Program-made: the position numbers and the translations under genes
Source: Oscillospiraceae bacterium
GTDB lineage: Bacteria; Bacillota; Clostridia; Oscillospirales; CAG-272
NCBI GenBank assembly: GCA_015063725.1
Contig: SVTP01000014.1
Location: forward strand, 1 to 51,368
Direction of reading: 5' to 3'
DNA: 51,368 bases
The notes under the pieces: generated by a model
Database searches by the model: none
What the model was told of the DNA's origin: nothing
What the model saw: only the letters and a program-made list of their open reading frames with translations
In this document: positions 16,205 to 25,021 of the stretch, one piece after another
How positions within the stretch are numbered: the stretch's first letter is position 1
Layout of the letters: the number at the start of each line of letters is the position of its first letter

Positions 16205-17176
16205 ATGTGTACCGCTATCACCTACAAAACGGCGGACGCCTACTTTGGGCGCACGCTGGATATTGAATGCTCTTATGGCGAGGAGGTCATCGTTACGCCG
16301 CGTGGCTTTGATTTTTCCTTTCGTCACGCCAAGGGGGAGGGGAGCCACTACGCTATTATTGGGATGGGAACGGTCAGAGATGGTTACCCGCTCTATTACG
16401 AGGCGGCAAACGAGTGCGGTCTTGGTGTGGCGGGGTTGAATTTTCCCACCAATGCCTGCTATTTTTCCCTGCAAGAGGGCAAGGAAAACGTCGCTCCCTT
16501 TGAGCTGATCCCGTGTCTCTTGGGGCGCTGCAAAAATGTAAAAGAGGCGCGCGAGTACCTTTGCTGTCTGCATCTGTGCAACACGCCGTTCAGTGAGAAT
16601 TTGCCGCTCTCCCCCCTGCATTGGATGGTGGCGGACAAGGATGCTTGCCTGGTTGTAGAAAGCCTTGCCGATGGGCTTCACGTCTATGAAAATCCCGTGG
16701 GGGTGCTGACCAACAATCCGCCGTTTTCTTACCACGTTACGCATCTTTGCGACTATATGACGCTCTCAAAAGAGCCGCCTGTAGCGCATTTGGGCAAGAA
16801 TTTTCTCACACCCTACAGTCGGGGAATGGGGGCTATGGGGCTGCCCGGGGATCTTTCCTCGGCATCCCGTTTTGTGCGTGCCGCGTTTGTGCGTGAGAAT
16901 GCGGTATGCGAGTGTGACGAGGCGGCGAGCGTGTCGCAGTTTTTTCACATTTTGGGAGCAGTAGAGCAGGTGCGCGGATGTGTTCGCCTTGAGGATGGGC
17001 GACAGGAGCTGACGGCGTATACGTCCTGCATCAACCTTGATCGCGGAATTTATTACTACACCACCTATGATAACCGCGCCATCTCGGCGGTCGATCTTCA
17101 TAAGTGCGATCTTGATGGGGGAGCGCTTTATCGGTTCTCTTTGCAAACCGAACAGAGGATAACATGGCAGAATTAA
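16205..17176 (+). CDS. bsh: Bile salt hydrolase / choloylglycine hydrolase family
   Basis: This 323-residue Ntn hydrolase begins with Met-Cys, where Cys2 becomes the catalytic N-terminal nucleophile. All key family positions are present: R16 and D19 (FGRTLDIE), N79 (GLNFP), N170 (VLTN) and R222 (SASRF). The stretches GMGT, ENLPLSPLHWM, GLPGD, QFFHIL and YTSC-x-YYYTTYD closely follow clostridial conjugated bile acid hydrolases, as recalled, rather than penicillin V acylases. It cleaves the amide of glycine- or taurine-conjugated bile acids, most likely in the cytoplasm because no signal peptide is present. AGGGGG precedes the ATG. No bile transporter lies next to it. Confidence 0.88.
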   Translation: MCTAITYKTADAYFGRTLDIECSYGEEVIVTPRGFDFSFRHAKGEGSHYAIIGMGTVRDGYPLYYEAANECGLGVAGLNFPTNACYFSLQEGKENVAPFELIPCLLGRCKNVKEAREYLCCLHLCNTPFSENLPLSPLHWMVADKDACLVVESLADGLHVYENPVGVLTNNPPFSYHVTHLCDYMTLSKEPPVAHLGKNFLTPYSRGMGAMGLPGDLSSASRFVRAAFVRENAVCECDEAASVSQFFHILGAVEQVRGCVRLEDGRQELTAYTSCINLDRGIYYYTTYDNRAISAVDLHKCDLDGGALYRFSLQTEQRITWQN

Positions 17177-17267
17177 AAGCCCTGCATCATTGCGGCAAAT
17201 GCGCACAACGGTTCCTGTTGCTTTCTAACTGTGCAAATAGCTCAAAGACAGAAAAAGGCTAAATGGG

Positions 17268-17296
17268 TTGACAAATATGGTATTTTGTGTTATACT
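17268..17296 (+). promoter_or_regulatory. Promoter of the 17354 lipoprotein
   Basis: TTGACA (17268-17273), 17 bases and TATACT (17291-17296), with TGTGT before the -10. The leader starts with a hairpin CGACAAG...CTTGTCG (17304-17327). Confidence 0.8.
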
Positions 17297-17353
17297 ACGG
17301 TATCGACAAGTCTAAGTTGCTTGTCGAAAATATAACATTTGGAGGACAAACAA

Positions 17354-19048
17354 ATGAAGAGAAAACTGTTGGCACTTGCCGCAATGATGATCTGTGTTGC
17401 TATGATGCTGTCATCCTGCGCGCTGTTCACCTCGGACATGAAGTTCAAAAAGGTTGTTCAAAAGGACTTTGAACCCGAAACGAATCCCACGCCTACCGGA
17501 GTAACCAAGCTGGACATCAAGGGCGAACTCCAAGACGATTATCATTATTACAGCGATGACCTGATTATTTTTATTGACACAAATGAATCAGACGGTCTTA
17601 AGACCACCACCGTGTACAACGTTGCAACCAATGAAACCATTTGGACCGGTGCCGATTCCGAAAGTAAATCCGGCGGCAAAAATGTAGAGATCACATACTC
17701 GGTTGAACTTGAGAGCATGCATATCGGTGAAGAAACCGTTGAGCTTGCATACATCACCAAAGAAACCGCTACCGTAGGGGATGGCGATGTTGATCTCGAA
17801 TATGACATCACCGTTATCACCGAGGCGAAAGATGAAATCGTTACGTTAGAGGACGTTGACGAGGATGAAATCGATAACTCTTGGCAAAAAGCGGACCTTC
17901 TCTGCATAGGCGATAAGGTTTATCGCATTTCTGAGGATGGCAAGGCAAGCTTTGCATTTGATTGGAACGATTTGAGAGAGGTACCGAATAGCTTGGAAAA
18001 GGCAGGCGACTACTATGTTTACTATGAAGATCGTGAAGTGTACATCTATGACGCCAATCTGAATATGACTGCTGCTTACAGCGCACCTCTTTACAGCCCG
18101 GAATTTGGCAGCGACGGTATGGACGAATTTTCCATTGACGGGTGGTGCAACATGAGTCTTCTTTCCAACGGCAACGTGCTCGTGCAGTACGTTGTTCGTC
18201 AGGATGATTACGCAAAGAAATACACATTCCTCTTGGAAGGTCAAAAGTACAATCTCTACTCCGTATTGGTGCAAGCCAAAAACGGCAAGACAAAGGATCT
18301 CTCTTTGGATTATCTCATTCAAATCACTGCACCTGGATATATTGTTTCCGATCTTGGATTGAGTGAAAAAATTGAGAACCTCGGTATCGGTTTTGCAATC
18401 GAAGATCAACGCATCAACATGGATGAAAACGCGGTCAAAATGCTCTCCATTAACAACAAGGGCAAGGTTGTCGGTGTAGTACAGGATCCTGTCCCTAATG
18501 CATATTTGGGTGAGGGTTTTGAGGCGGTTGCTAAAAACCGTTGGGAAGTTTATACCGTTGACGGTCGTTCTTTCCTTTTGAATGAAAAGGGTGACGTGAT
18601 CGGTGAAATCTCCGGTTCCACAGGGCAAAACAATTCTGTTCTCTTAGCAGGCAAGAAGGTTTATGACTGGAGCCTGAACCTGAAGGTAGACCTGGCAGAC
18701 GAAGATGCCGAGAGAATTGAAATTATGCAGAACAGTGTTGTATTCCACACCGACAAGGATGAAGTAAAGCTTTTTGTCAAGGGCGAAATGAAAACACTGA
18801 TCAGCCAAAACCAAGCCGATAGCGGTAAGTATGCCTTTGCAAAGCTTTCCGACGGTGTATATATGATCACCGATAAGAGCGGTACGGATCCTCAGTACAA
18901 GATCTACAACGAGGAGGGCACACTCCTTTCCACCATTACCGATAAGGTTTATGCGCCTATGGTTACAGTGGTTGCTTCCAACGGTGCATTGTTGCTCGTT
19001 GCAGAAAACACCGATGGCAGTGGCGTTGTTTACTACCGCGTTGGTTGA
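17354..19048 (+). CDS. Large predicted lipoprotein of unknown function
   Basis: A 564-residue surface lipoprotein: basic start MKRK, hydrophobic core and lipobox LSSC with the lipidated Cys at residue 22. The mature part is rich in short beta-strand phrases (TTTVYNVATNETIWTG, VYIYDANLNMTAAY, WEVYTVDGRSFLLNE, YKIYNEEGTLLSTI). These resemble the blades of a beta-propeller, but no named family is recognised. GGAGG lies eight bases before ATG 17354; the TTG at 17339 would lie ahead of that site. Single gene with its own promoter and terminator. Confidence 0.8.
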   Translation: MKRKLLALAAMMICVAMMLSSCALFTSDMKFKKVVQKDFEPETNPTPTGVTKLDIKGELQDDYHYYSDDLIIFIDTNESDGLKTTTVYNVATNETIWTGADSESKSGGKNVEITYSVELESMHIGEETVELAYITKETATVGDGDVDLEYDITVITEAKDEIVTLEDVDEDEIDNSWQKADLLCIGDKVYRISEDGKASFAFDWNDLREVPNSLEKAGDYYVYYEDREVYIYDANLNMTAAYSAPLYSPEFGSDGMDEFSIDGWCNMSLLSNGNVLVQYVVRQDDYAKKYTFLLEGQKYNLYSVLVQAKNGKTKDLSLDYLIQITAPGYIVSDLGLSEKIENLGIGFAIEDQRINMDENAVKMLSINNKGKVVGVVQDPVPNAYLGEGFEAVAKNRWEVYTVDGRSFLLNEKGDVIGEISGSTGQNNSVLLAGKKVYDWSLNLKVDLADEDAERIEIMQNSVVFHTDKDEVKLFVKGEMKTLISQNQADSGKYAFAKLSDGVYMITDKSGTDPQYKIYNEEGTLLSTITDKVYAPMVTVVASNGALLLVAENTDGSGVVYYRVG

Positions 19049-19080
19049 TTTTAAAAGAACCGAATTATGCGGATTACACA

Positions 19081-19116
19081 ATCCCCCCTCGCGCAAAAGC
19101 GCGAGGGGGATTTTTG
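19081..19116 (+). terminator. Terminator behind the lipoprotein
   Basis: TCCCCCCTCGCGC AAAA GCGCGAGGGGGA with one bulged C, followed by TTTTTG. Confidence 0.88.
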
Positions 19117-19147
19117 TTTGCAAAGGCGAAAATTTACGCAAAATATC

Positions 19148-19175
19148 TTGACTTTTTCTTTATAAACAGTATAAT
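19148..19175 (+). promoter_or_regulatory. Promoter of the miaB-mutS unit
   Basis: TTGACT (19148-19153), 16 bases and TATAAT (19170-19175). A second TATAAT overlaps at 19175-19180 with poorer spacing. Confidence 0.65.
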
Positions 19176-19219
19176 ATAATAGAGTTATTATGCTCAAATT
19201 ATATCCAAAGGAATTATCA

Positions 19220-20638
19220 ATGAAGAAGAACACTCCCTTGCCGCCCCTTGATGCGGCAGAGCAAAAACGATATATTGAGGTCATGCGCGCCGAAAACGAC
19301 CGTGTTTTTGAATCAACCGGAAAGAGACGCGGTGCATTTATTGAGACCTTTGGCTGTCAGCAAAACGTGGCGGACAGCGAAAAGTTTGCAGGAATGTGCG
19401 TATCAATGGGATATGCCATTGTCAAGGAAGCTGCCGATGCCGATTTTATTGTGGTCAACACCTGCGCCATTCGCGAGCACGCCGAAAAAAGAACACTCTC
19501 CATCATAGGGCAGTACAAGCATCTCAAGGAGAAAAATCCCGCGCTTGTCATTGCCGTGTGTGGTTGCATGATGGCGCAAGAGCACCGTCAGGACGATATC
19601 AAATTCCGCTATCCCTACGTCGATTTCGTCATGGGACCCTCGTCTTTGCACCGTTTGCCGCAATTGCTTTGCCAAAAACTGAAAACAGGCAAGCGCATCT
19701 ATTGCCCCGAGGAAGCCGAATACACAGTGGTTGAGGATCTTCCCATCCGCCGCGAGAGCGACTACCGCGCGTGGGTTTCAGTCATGTATGGGTGCAACAA
19801 CTTCTGCTCCTATTGCATCGTTCCTTACGTGCGCGGACGCGAGCGCAGCCGCGAGAAGGACAAGATCATCGCAGAGGTGCAGGAGCTGGTTGCCGCAGGC
19901 TACAAGGATATCACCCTCTTGGGGCAGAATGTCAACTCCTACGCCAAGGACCGCGCCGACGGATACGATTTTGCCGATCTGCTCGCAGAGCTTGATGCCA
20001 TCGATGGCGACTTTGTTCTCCGCTTTATGACAAGCCACCCCAAGGATGCCAGCCGCAAGCTCATCGACGTGATGGCATCCTCCAAGCATATTGCGCATCA
20101 GTTTCATCTGCCCATGCAATCGGGCAGCGACCGCATCCTGTCCGCAATGAATCGCCACTATGACACCGCGCGCTATCTTGACATTGTGGACTATATGAAA
20201 GAGAAGATGCCCGACGTTACCATTACGTCGGATATTATCGTGGGCTTCCCGGGCGAGACCGAGGAAGATTTTGAGGGCACGATGCAAATGCTCTCCCACG
20301 TGCAATTTGATATGCTTTACTCCTTCATCTACTCGCCGCGCAAGGGCACTCCCGCCGCCCTGATGGAGCAGGTGCCGCGCGAGGTCACAGCTGTTCGCTT
20401 TGACCGCTTGCTTGCTCTACAAAAGGAAATCGGACAAGCACGCAACGAGGAGCTTGTTGGCAAAACACTCCGCGTCTTGTGCGACGGTGTTAGCAAGGGG
20501 AACGAAGCGCTTTACTCGGGCAGAACCGAGGGGAATAAGATCGCCTTTTTTGAGGGAACATCCGCCGACACAGGCAAATTTATCAACGTCACCGTAGAGC
20601 GCGCCGACGCCTTTGCGCTCTGGGGCAAAAAACAGTAA
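19220..20638 (+). CDS. miaB: tRNA-2-methylthio-N6-dimethylallyladenosine synthase MiaB
   Basis: MiaB adds the methylthio group to i6A37 of tRNAs reading UNN codons. The 472-residue protein has the cluster cysteines C46 (TFGCQQNV), C82 (NTCAIRE) and C116 (CGCMMAQ). The radical SAM motif GCNNFCSYCIVPYVRGRERSR has C192, C196 and C199, and a TRAM domain lies at the end. The longer N terminus and the NTCAIRE and YVRGRERSR motifs set it apart from RimO at 1533. AAAGGA precedes ATG 19220; an upstream ATG at 19190 precedes that site. miaB, ylbF-like gene and mutS are in the Bacillota order. Confidence 0.96.
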   Translation: MKKNTPLPPLDAAEQKRYIEVMRAENDRVFESTGKRRGAFIETFGCQQNVADSEKFAGMCVSMGYAIVKEAADADFIVVNTCAIREHAEKRTLSIIGQYKHLKEKNPALVIAVCGCMMAQEHRQDDIKFRYPYVDFVMGPSSLHRLPQLLCQKLKTGKRIYCPEEAEYTVVEDLPIRRESDYRAWVSVMYGCNNFCSYCIVPYVRGRERSREKDKIIAEVQELVAAGYKDITLLGQNVNSYAKDRADGYDFADLLAELDAIDGDFVLRFMTSHPKDASRKLIDVMASSKHIAHQFHLPMQSGSDRILSAMNRHYDTARYLDIVDYMKEKMPDVTITSDIIVGFPGETEEDFEGTMQMLSHVQFDMLYSFIYSPRKGTPAALMEQVPREVTAVRFDRLLALQKEIGQARNEELVGKTLRVLCDGVSKGNEALYSGRTEGNKIAFFEGTSADTGKFINVTVERADAFALWGKKQ

Positions 20639-20668
20639 AACAGTAACAAAAGAAAAGAGGATATAACC

Positions 20669-21055
20669 ATGGAAATTTTTGAACTTGCAGCCGCTCTTGG
20701 CCAAAAACTGAAGGATGATGCTCGTCTGGTAGCACTCGATGCCGCCAAGACTGCTTACGAAGAAAACAAGGAACTGCAAACCTATCTTGTTGAATATGAC
20801 GTGCAACAAAGAGCTATGCAAAAGGCGGTTACACAGGATGACCGCGATCTGGAGCTGATCCAAAGCATCCAACGCCGCATCGACGAGCTCTACGAGCTGA
20901 TCGTCAAGAACCCTGCATTTGAAGAGCTCAACCGCGCACAAGCCGTTGTTAACGAGCTGATGAACAGTGTTAACCAAACCATTATGACGCAGATCACGGG
21001 CGAGGAGCCCTCGGGCTGCACCCACAACTGCAGCACCTGCTCGGGCTGCCACTAA
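20669..21055 (+). CDS. YlbF/YmcA (RicF/RicA) family protein with Cys tail
   Basis: This 128-residue helical protein belongs to the Com_YlbF family. In Bacillus subtilis, members of this family form the Ric (Y) complex, which binds iron-sulfur clusters and directs RNase Y-dependent mRNA maturation. Residues 1-108 are coiled-coil-like helices. The end CTHNCSTCSGCH has four cysteines spaced C-x3-C-x2-C-x2-C, plausible cluster ligands. It sits between miaB, itself an Fe-S enzyme, and mutS. The assignment to RicA or RicF is open. Confidence 0.85.
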   Translation: MEIFELAAALGQKLKDDARLVALDAAKTAYEENKELQTYLVEYDVQQRAMQKAVTQDDRDLELIQSIQRRIDELYELIVKNPAFEELNRAQAVVNELMNSVNQTIMTQITGEEPSGCTHNCSTCSGCH

Positions 21056-21056
21056 G

Positions 21057-21225
21057 CAAAACGCGATCTCGCGTTTTGCAGTGATATTCGCCCATGGCGA
21101 GTGAAATAATCGCAAGCGATTGTGAAATGAAACTACGTTGCATGAAATGTGCCTTTGGCACGTGAAAAATTGTGCAGATACGTTGAAAAAGGCTCCCTTT
21201 ACACAAGGGAGGCTGAAGGTTGTTA
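21057..21225. repeat. String of mini-hairpins with GTGAAAT spacers
   Basis: Successive perfect hairpins (AAAACGCGATCTCGCGTTTT, TCGCCCATGGCGA, AATCGCAAGCGATT, GTGCCTTTGGCAC) are separated by GTGATAT, GTGAAAT, GTGAAAT and GTGAAAA. The array ends with a GGCTCCCTT/AAGGGAGGCT-type hairpin at 21191-21214. It fills the miaB/ylbF-mutS gap and is non-coding. Confidence 0.75.
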
Positions 21226-21278
21226 TGCAATTACAAAAAAGCAACATCTACTAAAACCAATAAAAAGGAGATACTGCC

Positions 21279-23888
21279 ATGACTCCGATGATGGAGCAAT
21301 ATTGGGAAATTAAAAATCAGTACAAGGATTATATCGTTTTTTACCGTCTCGGAGACTTCTATGAGATGTTCTTTGACGACGCCATCATTGCGTCTCGCGA
21401 GCTTGAGCTGACACTCACAGGCAGAGATTGCGGTGAGGCAGAGCGCGCACCCATGTGCGGTGTTCCGTTCCACTCTTATGAGGGGTACGTCGGCAAGCTG
21501 ATCGAAAAGAATTATAAGGTCGCCATCTGTGAGCAGGTAGAGGATCCCGCTCTTGCAAAGGGACTCGTGCGCCGCGAGGTCATCCGCATGATCACGCCGG
21601 GCACGCTGCTTGAGTCGAGCCTGCTCTCCGAGCAGAGCAATAACTATCTGTGTGCTATTTGCATGAGTGAATTTTCCTATGGTGTCTGCTTTGCCGATGC
21701 TTCAACCGGTGAGGTGCACGCCACCAGCTTTTCGGGCGAGAATGCCGATGCGCGCCTGCGCGCCGAGATCGGTACCTACTCTCCCCGCGAGGTCATTGTC
21801 AACGTTGCTCGCACCAATATGGGCGAGGTCGGAAAATTCTTGGCAGACCGCCCGGATCTTGCCCTTGGCGACAACCAATATGCCCGTTTTGAGTATGCAT
21901 CCGCGCGTGAGCGCGTTCTGTCTCAGTTTGGTGAGCAGGTCAAGGACGAGTATCTTGAGGACCGCGCCATGACCTCTGCTGTCGGCGCGCTTCTTTCCTA
22001 CATCGAAGAGGCAGAAAAGGGAGATATCTCCTACATTCGTGAATGGAACGTTTACAGCGACGGTCAGTATATGGAAATGGACGTCAACACACGTCGCAAT
22101 CTGGAGCTTACCTCGTCTATGAGGACAAAAGACGAAAAAGGTTCGCTTTATTGGGTGCTGAACAAAGCCGAAACCGCGGCAGGCAAGCGTATGCTGCGCA
22201 AGTGGGTGGAAAAGCCGCTGCTCAGCGTTGCCGCCATCGAGCGCCGTCAGAGCGCCGTTGAGGAGCTTTGCAACACCTTTATGATGCGTGCCGAGCTTGG
22301 CGAGGAGCTCTCCCACGTGCTTGATCTGGAGCGCCTCATTACCCGCATCGTTTACGGCAACGCAAACGCAAAGGATCTGCGTGCCGTATGTAATACGGCA
22401 ATGGTGCTGCCCGAAATCAAGAGACTGTTGTCGAGTGCCAAGAGCGAGGGACTTTCTCGCATCTACCGTGAGCTCGACACGCTGGATGACGTTTGCCAAA
22501 AGATCGGTGCCGCCATTGTCGAGGCGCCGCCCTTTACCGTGCGCGAGGGAAAAATGATCGCCGACGGTTACAGCAAGGAGCTTGATTCCTTGCGCGAGAT
22601 CATGAACGACGGCGACTCCTGGTTGGAAAAGATTGCCGAGGAAGAACGCGAAAAAACAGGTATTCGCACACTCCGCATCGGCTATAACCGCGTGTTCGGC
22701 TACTACATTGAGGTTTCCAAATCCTTTATGGATCAAGTACCCGAGCATTACATCCGCAAGCAAACGCTTACGAATGGTGAGCGTTACATCACCCCCGAGC
22801 TCAAGGATATGGAGTCTACCATTCTCGGTGCCAAGGATCGTTCTGTGGCACTTGAATATGAGCTCTTCCAACAAGTCCGCACCTTTGTTGCCGAACAGAG
22901 CGTGCGTATTCAAAAAACGGCGGCACTGCTTGCCGAGCTTGACGTCTACCGCTCCCTCGCGGTCGTGGCTACCAAGAACAAGTACGTGCGCCCCGAAATG
23001 ACACAAAGCGACGAGATCATCATCAAGGACGGTCGTCACCCCGTTGTCGAGCAATTCGTCAAGGATACCTATTTTGTGCCCAACGACGTGCATCTCGACA
23101 CCGACAAAAACCGCCTGATGCTCATTACGGGCCCCAACATGGCAGGTAAGTCGACGTATATGCGCCAAGTGGCTCTCATTACGGTCATGGCGCAAATCGG
23201 TTCTTTCGTGCCCGCATCCGAGGCAAGCATTGGTGTTGTAGACAAGGTCTTTACGCGCGTGGGTGCTTCGGACGACCTCGCATCGGGACAGTCGACCTTT
23301 ATGCTGGAGATGAACGAGGTCTCCTACATTCTCAAGAACGCAACGAAGAAGAGCCTGATCATTTATGACGAAGTTGGTCGCGGCACCTCTACCTTTGACG
23401 GTATGAGCATTGCGCGCGCCATTGTCGAATACACCAACAGCCGCAAGATCGGAGCCAAGACGCTCTTTGCCACCCACTACCACGAGCTGACGGTGATGGA
23501 AGAGGAGTTTGACGGTATCGTCAACTACAACATCGCCGCCAAAAAGAGAGGGGATAGCATCACCTTCTTGCGCAAGATCGTGCGCGGCTCCACCGACGAT
23601 AGCTACGGCATTGAGGTTGCAAAGCTGGCAGGACTGCCGAACGAGGTCATCAAGCGTGCACGCGAGGTGCTTGCCGCCGTTGAGGAGACCTCTCGCGCCG
23701 TATCCGACGCCGACACAGGCGCCAAGGGCAAAAAGAAGCCCACCACAATCAAGGATGATACCCTCATTTCCTTTGAGGACGTTGCCAACGAGCAGGTCAT
23801 CGCCGAGCTCAAAGCCGCCGACCTCAACACCCTCTCCCCGTTTGAGTGTATGTCCTTCCTCTTCGATTTGAAGAAGAGATTGCAGTAA
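21279..23888 (+). CDS. mutS: DNA mismatch repair protein MutS
   Basis: MutS recognises mismatches and recruits MutL. The 869-residue length is typical. Domain I has the mismatch-contacting F-x-E (GDFYEMF, about residues 27-33). The ATPase domain has Walker A GPNMAGKST (about 617-625), Walker B-like LIIYDEVGRGTSTFDG and the ATHYHEL switch motif. The C terminus (about 800-869) holds the usual tetramer/linker region. AAAGGAGA precedes the start. Confidence 0.97.
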   Translation: MTPMMEQYWEIKNQYKDYIVFYRLGDFYEMFFDDAIIASRELELTLTGRDCGEAERAPMCGVPFHSYEGYVGKLIEKNYKVAICEQVEDPALAKGLVRREVIRMITPGTLLESSLLSEQSNNYLCAICMSEFSYGVCFADASTGEVHATSFSGENADARLRAEIGTYSPREVIVNVARTNMGEVGKFLADRPDLALGDNQYARFEYASARERVLSQFGEQVKDEYLEDRAMTSAVGALLSYIEEAEKGDISYIREWNVYSDGQYMEMDVNTRRNLELTSSMRTKDEKGSLYWVLNKAETAAGKRMLRKWVEKPLLSVAAIERRQSAVEELCNTFMMRAELGEELSHVLDLERLITRIVYGNANAKDLRAVCNTAMVLPEIKRLLSSAKSEGLSRIYRELDTLDDVCQKIGAAIVEAPPFTVREGKMIADGYSKELDSLREIMNDGDSWLEKIAEEEREKTGIRTLRIGYNRVFGYYIEVSKSFMDQVPEHYIRKQTLTNGERYITPELKDMESTILGAKDRSVALEYELFQQVRTFVAEQSVRIQKTAALLAELDVYRSLAVVATKNKYVRPEMTQSDEIIIKDGRHPVVEQFVKDTYFVPNDVHLDTDKNRLMLITGPNMAGKSTYMRQVALITVMAQIGSFVPASEASIGVVDKVFTRVGASDDLASGQSTFMLEMNEVSYILKNATKKSLIIYDEVGRGTSTFDGMSIARAIVEYTNSRKIGAKTLFATHYHELTVMEEEFDGIVNYNIAAKKRGDSITFLRKIVRGSTDDSYGIEVAKLAGLPNEVIKRAREVLAAVEETSRAVSDADTGAKGKKKPTTIKDDTLISFEDVANEQVIAELKAADLNTLSPFECMSFLFDLKKRLQ

Positions 23889-23912
23889 TTTCAACCAAAA
23901 GGAGCAATCAAT

Positions 23913-24413
23913 ATGAATTTTGATGCCATTCAAATTGTCCCAATGATGACCGATGCCGAAATCGACGGAAAAGCGTACGTGCATTGGAAATCGTGGCAAG
24001 AGACTTATACGGGATTGATAGACCAAACCTATTTGGACGGTATCACGCTTGAAAAATGCATTCAAATAGCACATCGCTGGAAGGATAATATCCTTGTAGC
24101 CAAGGATGGCGAGCACGTGGTTGGGTTTGTTGCATACGGTGCATACCGCGATTCAGCTTTGCCCAATGTGGGGGAAGTATTTGCTATTTACGTTTTGCAA
24201 GAATATCAAGGCAAAAAGGTAGGGTATCGGTTGATGCAAAGCGCTATCCAAAAACTTGCTGCATATCCTCAAATTGCCGTGTGGGTGCTCAAAGATAACC
24301 AAAAAGCCATCGACTTTTACAAGAAATACGGCTTCCGCTTCGATGGTGCCGAGATGGATGTGTTGATGGGAACCCCCAACACGGAATTGCGTATGATTTT
24401 GAACAAAGGATAA
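23913..24413 (+). CDS. GNAT-family N-acetyltransferase
   Basis: A 166-residue acetyltransferase: VGFVAYGAYRD, then VFAIYVLQEYQGKKVGYRLM, which is the acetyl-CoA pyrophosphate loop (Q/R-x2-G-x-G-like), and WVLKDNQKAIDFYKKYGFRFDG, the typical GNAT end. The substrate is unknown. It is 25 bases after mutS behind AAAGGAG. Together with the next gene it separates mutS from mutL, and its coding is slightly AT-richer than mutS, so insertion is possible. Confidence 0.88.
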   Translation: MNFDAIQIVPMMTDAEIDGKAYVHWKSWQETYTGLIDQTYLDGITLEKCIQIAHRWKDNILVAKDGEHVVGFVAYGAYRDSALPNVGEVFAIYVLQEYQGKKVGYRLMQSAIQKLAAYPQIAVWVLKDNQKAIDFYKKYGFRFDGAEMDVLMGTPNTELRMILNKG

Positions 24414-24419
24414 TGCAAA

Positions 24420-24998
24420 ATGAAACTGATTTTATCTTCTTGCGATTTTCGAAATGAAAGGTCGCAGAATGTAATACTGACCAACTTACCAAAGCCGATA
24501 GGGGAGTGTCGCTTACTGTTTATTCCAAACGAAAAGGCGACTGCCGAAGCCATACAGAGCGAAAAGTTTTATCGTCGTATGCAGGAATTCGGCTTTGCGC
24601 GGGAAAATACAATCGTTTTTGACTATTACAACCCAAGTCCGTATTTTAGCTTGGATATTGACGTGCTTTACATCAGCGGTGGAAACACCCTAAAAACCCT
24701 TGAACGCATACGAAAAAGCGGATTTGACAAAGAAATCGTCCGATACATTCAATCGGGCGTGACCTATATCGGTGGAAGCGCAGGCGCGCACATTGTAACA
24801 AAAGATGTTTCTCACGTCACGCGCTACGACGACGCACCCGAAGATATGACCGACATGAGCGGTCTTGGTCTGTTTGACGGTATTTTGATTTGTCATTTTA
24901 CCCCCGAACGGCAAGCACACTACGAGCAACTTTTGCAAGAGAGTCAATGCAAGGTGTACACCTTATCTGATGAGGATTCGATAGTGATAACAGAGTAA
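24420..24998 (+). CDS. Peptidase S51 / dipeptidase E-like protein
   Basis: A 192-residue member of the class I glutamine-amidotransferase-like S51 family. YISGGNTLKTL and the nucleophile elbow IGGSAGAHI (Ser about residue 119) are clear, and a His lies in ICHFTPERQ. Known members are Asp-specific dipeptidases (PepE) or cyanophycinase-like; which one cannot be told here. It starts six bases after the acetyltransferase stop, so the two are translated together. Confidence 0.85.
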   Translation: MKLILSSCDFRNERSQNVILTNLPKPIGECRLLFIPNEKATAEAIQSEKFYRRMQEFGFARENTIVFDYYNPSPYFSLDIDVLYISGGNTLKTLERIRKSGFDKEIVRYIQSGVTYIGGSAGAHIVTKDVSHVTRYDDAPEDMTDMSGLGLFDGILICHFTPERQAHYEQLLQESQCKVYTLSDEDSIVITE

Positions 24999-25021
24999 AA
25001 ATAAGAAAACTGTTTGAAAAA

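Noticed and set aside
21702-24116. An 804-codon open frame on the minus strand opposite mutS.
   Set aside because: It mirrors mutS in the antisense frame, has no family motifs and is explained by codon bias of the sense gene. The same holds for long minus frames opposite rimO (1476-2729), tgt (27686-28792), uxaC (40681-42072) and the flavodiiron gene (45995-47113).
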